Assembly (NCBI GenBank): GCA_003427395.1
Contig: BFEA01000744.1
Coordinates: 396,070-440,645, forward strand
Direction of reading: 5' to 3'
Source of the DNA: Chara braunii
Taxonomy: Eukaryota > Streptophyta > Charophyceae > Charales > Characeae
Length of the DNA stretch: 44,576 bases
The notes under the pieces: generated by a model
The model's input: only the letters and a program-made list of their open reading frames with translations
Told to the model about the DNA's origin: nothing
Database searches by the model: none
Part shown: positions 41,013-44,576 of the stretch, piece by piece
Numbering within the stretch: the first letter of the stretch is position 1
How the letters are laid out: the number at the start of each line of letters is the position of its first letter
Position numbers and translations under genes: made by a program

Positions 41013-41533
41013 CAACAAAAAAATTCCCACGAGAAATGAAAGTTGGAAAAACATTATGAAACAAAAAAATCCTTCATATTTATAAATTATCATTCCAATG
41101 TTCATCCAATTCTTAAAATTTTCAGTTTTATTTGATAAATTTCCGTCTAAATACGAGTTTTCCCTTCCTACTACATCTATTTGTTCAAGATGGAATGAAA
41201 TTTTAGACGAGTTTATGAAATGTTTTAATTAAACTTTTATTCTACTATAACAAATATTTTCTAATTTAGATTGGATTAATCTATTTATGACTGAAAATCT
41301 TTACTTAGAATGACAGTGCAATTAAAATATTTCACGAACTCATCCAGACTTTCATCCATCTCTAGCATGGAGTTTAAATAAGAGGGATATCCCATTTTTG
41401 GAAATAAAGTTTTCAAGTAAGAAGGGAAATTTTAAAATTGGAATGACATTTTTTAAGTTAGAATAAAAATTTAAAATTTAAAATGTAATTTTACTATAGA
41501 ATAATTATTTGATTCTGGGTAATTTTTCTGTTG
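41013..41533 (+). mobile_element. MITE, family copy 7 (521 bp)
   Basis: The left end CAACAAAAAAATTCCCA and right end GGTAATTTTTCTGTTG are flanked by AT on both sides (41011-41012, 41534-41535). The internal inverted arms are retained. Confidence 0.9.
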
Positions 41534-41539
41534 ATAGTA

Positions 41540-43985
41540 TTAGGAGTGGTGGTAGGAAGGTAATGAAAGGCAAAAAGAATTTGAGAGAAGAACATAGAGT
41601 AGTTAAAAAATAATAATAATAATAATAAAGTAGTGAATGAATAATGCTTTGTTCCCCCCTCTCCCCTCCTCATTTTTTAAACCTGAAATTGTTTTTTGAC
41701 TAACAGGGCCCAGTGCCCAAGGCAAAATACAAATTACATCATCAGGGACAGTCGGCTTGTCCTACTCCACTCGGAGCCAAGAGATCCGTCCCTGCACACT
41801 CAAGTTTCACACCCCATACTCAAACCCATCATCAACGATGCCCCAAACAAAATCCCAAGGAAACCAACCTACACGGATACTAATTCCAATCAAGCAGATA
41901 TGTGAACAGTAAAACCCTAGTTGACACCAACTATGATATACGATTAAGAAAACTCTTATCTCGACCCTCATATTACTATCCACACCATTAACACCTGAAT
42001 AATGCCTTGTAGACGGATCGGTGTTTGTTTAGGCAAAAAAAATAAAAATAGTGAAGTTGCATTGAAGAAATGCGGCTTTTTAAGTACTTTTTTGTCTTTT
42101 ATTTCTTTTTCTCCTTTTTTAATTAATTTTTTTAAATATTTTTTAAATCATCAAATTAGTATTTTTTCTTTACAGCCTTGTTCGTTTAGGCGAAATCCCG
42201 GGGCCATGCTCCACTTGTCGAGGTTTAGTTATGGTTTTAAGCATGCAGAGTTCCCTGACACCCGATCTGAAAATTCAACGGCCACTGTGTGACTATGTTG
42301 AAAAATAGACGAAACATAAACTAAACCCCCGCTAGTGGGACATGGTCCTTGGACCGATGTTTTTCATAACAATTGAATAGGCTATTGGTTCAAGGAGCGA
42401 GGGGGGGGGGGAGGGGAAAAAAAACAACTGCTATGATTGCCAACAAAAACAAGGGGGAAAAAAAAAGTATTTAGAACAAAAACAATAAAAAAATAAAACT
42501 GATGATAAGAGATTGTTTCGTTTGATCTGCATCGCCTCACCAAAATGTTGAACCCTCGACAATTTGCAGAATCCTGATATGATGTTGGGATCATGAACCA
42601 TTTAACTCTGATTAAAAGCAGACTGCCAGCAAAAAACAACACAAGCGGAACATCGCAACAGACAACGATTTAGCGACGTGAAAACACCACTCGCACATGA
42701 CGTTATCGTGGTAACTCAACTACACAACACAATACGTAATTATATGAAATAAGTATGTAAGTAAGGTAATGACTTAGTGAAGCCCTCTGCAACGATAATC
42801 GTGGTAAGGAAACCCAGTTGCATGATGCAAAAGCTAACCATATAAGCAAGGTGAAGTAAAAGGTTTTGCTGACACTCGTTTTCAACGTCTTGTTGCCTTC
42901 CAACAAACTTTCATACGATAGGTAAAGCAAAACAATTGTATAGTCAAATATAAAACAAAAAAAACAATATAATCCCCTATATGGCAAAACACTAACTGCA
43001 AATAATAGCATGGGAAGCAAGTGAGATAGAGAGTACGGTAGTGGCAAAGACAACCTACATATCCAACATGGAATAAGGCATAACATCACCATCGCACACT
43101 ACCCGTAAACCCCACAAACTGTTTGTTTACATCATGCAATGAGATAGAGAGTTACTCCAACGCATATTCATTATCACTCGTAGGTTATGCAAACATTTCA
43201 AACCGAGCACCCCCCTTAATAATGTTGCAGACACTTCAAAAAAAGAAGTGTTCACAATTAGGCACTTACATGACGTAAAGGTGCTCTCTTAAAGATGTAA
43301 AAAATACGTTCTAAAAAAAGGTATACCAAAAAGTTACGAAAACATATTTAAAAATAATTAATTGTACAAGTGCGCATTAACGAGTACGAGCGCGAGAGTG
43401 TGTGTGTGTGTGTGTGTATGCAGTACGTGCGTATTTGTTCATGTACATTTGTGTATTTGTATGCGTATGTATTTTGTCACATTTGCTATGACTTTTCTAG
43501 ATTGATTTGTATGCGTGTATATTTTGCTACATTTGCTTTCGATAATCTACACATGAGAATTGTATTTGTGTAACATGATAAACATGCAAAATTGTGGTTA
43601 TAACTCATAGCAATCAGACATTACATTTGGTATTTAGAATATAAGTTTTATAAAAATATTACAACCATTTGAATTTTTTTTATTAGAACTGACTACATTG
43701 ATGTTAGATTATGTGGAAGCAACATTGTTTGGGAAATTTCTGATTTAAAGTGTTAATGTCATCGCCACTATTCTTAATGGGTAGTGAGTCAATTCCCTTT
43801 AAGTATTATTGATCTGTAAATTCATCAACTTAATAAAGAAATTACAATCCTTTCACATGACATTTACCCTGTACCCAAACTACGAAGCAAAAATCTAATA
43901 TACAAAATAGACATAAAAAACCAAATAAGTCATAAAAGGTTATGTACACATAGTCAAACACATCATATATAGTATGTTAACATAA
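41540..43985. other. Unassigned DNA
   Basis: An AAT run lies at 41607-41628, a G-run at about 42400-42415 and a GT run at 43399-43418. No open frame has recognisable motifs, and no transposon ends or RNA genes were seen. Confidence 0.45.
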
Positions 43986-44021
43986 AAAAAAAAATGTATT
44001 ATCTTTCTAGGTTGTTTTTCT

Positions 44022-44315
44022 GGGCACCTAACTTGTGCCCGTATACCCGCCCGAGTGCCTGGCCTCAAACTAATCCGCTCTGGACTACAAGCTTTTTTTC
44101 ATATGCCACACGGAGAGATTGAAGAGGCGACCATAGGCGCCGCCAGGCGGCGGCCCTTCGGCCTAAGTCCCCTACTATCAAATATATACCTTAATGAACT
44201 CGACCACTTTATAGAAACAACTATCCGTAAATATAACAAGGCTCGAAGAGCAGACGCTTCGACTAAACAGACTCAATCATACAAAACACGGCAAGACGCC
44301 CATCTATGTGTTTGA
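44022..44315 (+). pseudogene. Group II intron reverse transcriptase (maturase-type) fragment
   Basis: The frame reads PGLKLIRSGLQAFFHMPHGE, IEEATIG, then LSPLLSNIYLNELDHFIE and TTIRKYNKARR, closing at 44313-44315. In organellar group II intron RTs this part is the segment leading into the conserved PQGxxxSPLLxNIYLxxLD block of the RT domain. Here the PQGG portion is scrambled to AARRRPFG, as expected if a pair of small frame-shifting changes removed and restored the frame. Only about 80-95 residues remain. The YADD catalytic box, the X/maturase domain and the endonuclease domain are missing. It sits 69 bp upstream of the nad5 start, so it probably derives from the same mitochondrial segment. 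Confidence 0.75.
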
Positions 44316-44384
44316 TGATTGATTTTCAAGAGTTTCTATGGCATCAACTATCACGATCGTCAATTAAAAAAAAAGATTTGAAAT

Positions 44385-44531
44385 ATGTATTTACTTATTG
44401 TAGTCTTACCTCTACTCGGTAGTTTAGTAGCAGGAGTGTTTGGTCGCTTTCTTGGTTCACGAGGGGCTGCCTTGGTAACAACCACTTGTGTTTCAATTTC
44501 TTCAGGTCTGTGTTTCATAGCTTTTTATGAG
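44385..44531 (+). pseudogene. nad5: Mitochondrial NADH dehydrogenase subunit 5, N-terminal fragment
   Basis: ATG at 44385 opens [35 protein letters not shown] and a hydrophobic stretch to AFYE (49 codons), the characteristic start of plant and charophyte nad5 with its first membrane segments. Nad5 is a core proton-pumping subunit of respiratory complex I in the mitochondrial inner membrane. After the Glu codon (44531) the family normally continues VALGAS. Here the sequence becomes ACCTTCGGGCTGGG and a GCTGGG/CCCAGC hairpin, then an A-run at the window edge. This could be an intron start, a junction or an assembly artefact. With the adjacent broken RT this looks like transferred mitochondrial DNA, although a mitochondrial contig edge cannot be excluded. 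Confidence 0.85.
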
Positions 44532-44576
44532 ACCTTCGGGCTGGGTTTCGGGCAACCCCAGCGCAAAAAAAAAAAA

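Noticed and set aside
44055-44315. Intact intron maturase
   Set aside because: Only one block of the RT domain remains, the PQGG part is scrambled, and the catalytic YADD box and maturase domain are missing.

Overview
The window is eukaryotic nuclear-type DNA, most likely from a green plant or streptophyte alga with a large, repeat-filled genome. The plant-like signals are a U6 snRNA relic on the minus strand at 10.7 kb with the plant-type ACATCC start, a fragment of plant/charophyte-type mitochondrial nad5 next to a group II intron reverse transcriptase fragment at the right end, and PIF/Harbinger and MITE-type repeats. A charophyte such as Chara is my best guess, but this is inference. No intact ordinary gene is visible. 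The clearest coding locus is a 5'-partial two-exon gene at 1-1315, carrying one in-frame stop and several ambiguous bases. Almost everything else is repeat, relic or low-complexity DNA.

Layout. 0-1.3 kb: hypothetical gene. 1.4-4.8 kb: microsatellites and unassigned DNA. 4.8-7.8 kb: diverged, inverted copy of a composite repeat that recurs as a tandem pair at 27.6-32.2 kb. 8.8-13.1 kb: two antisense large-subunit rRNA fragments, Asp/His/Glu-rich coding-like debris and a tRNA-like/U6 composite. 14.2-16.7 kb: dead Harbinger transposase, nested MITEs and two sense LSU rRNA fragments. 17.6-21.8 kb: hairpin-rich cluster, ATT tracts, a degenerate minisatellite and three copies of a dispersed repeat. 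22.1-25.0 kb: hammerhead-ribozyme elements and SSU rRNA fragments. 25.6-26.2 kb: tRNA-like sequences and a 70-bp tandem repeat. 27.6-32.2 kb: tandem composite element. 34-41.5 kb: three more MITEs and a ~2.9-kb foldback element with a second hammerhead element inside it. 44.0-44.6 kb: mitochondrial-type RT and nad5 fragments.

Three items deserve most attention. (1) A family of short hairpins with a fixed apical core (CCATAAGATTGG or CCATAAGTTGG) but arms that differ between copies while staying complementary. It occurs in arrays of seven in each 2.26-kb tandem unit and about thirteen in the inverted relic, always between the same leader and the same ~120-bp repeats. (2) A type III hammerhead ribozyme fold in a ~0.3-kb element. 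A second copy aligns without gaps over 60 nt and shows two compensated base pairs, although each copy carries different core lesions. (3) A MITE family of ~521 bp with CAACAG/CTGTTG ends and 2-bp target duplications, resolved by one copy inserted inside another.
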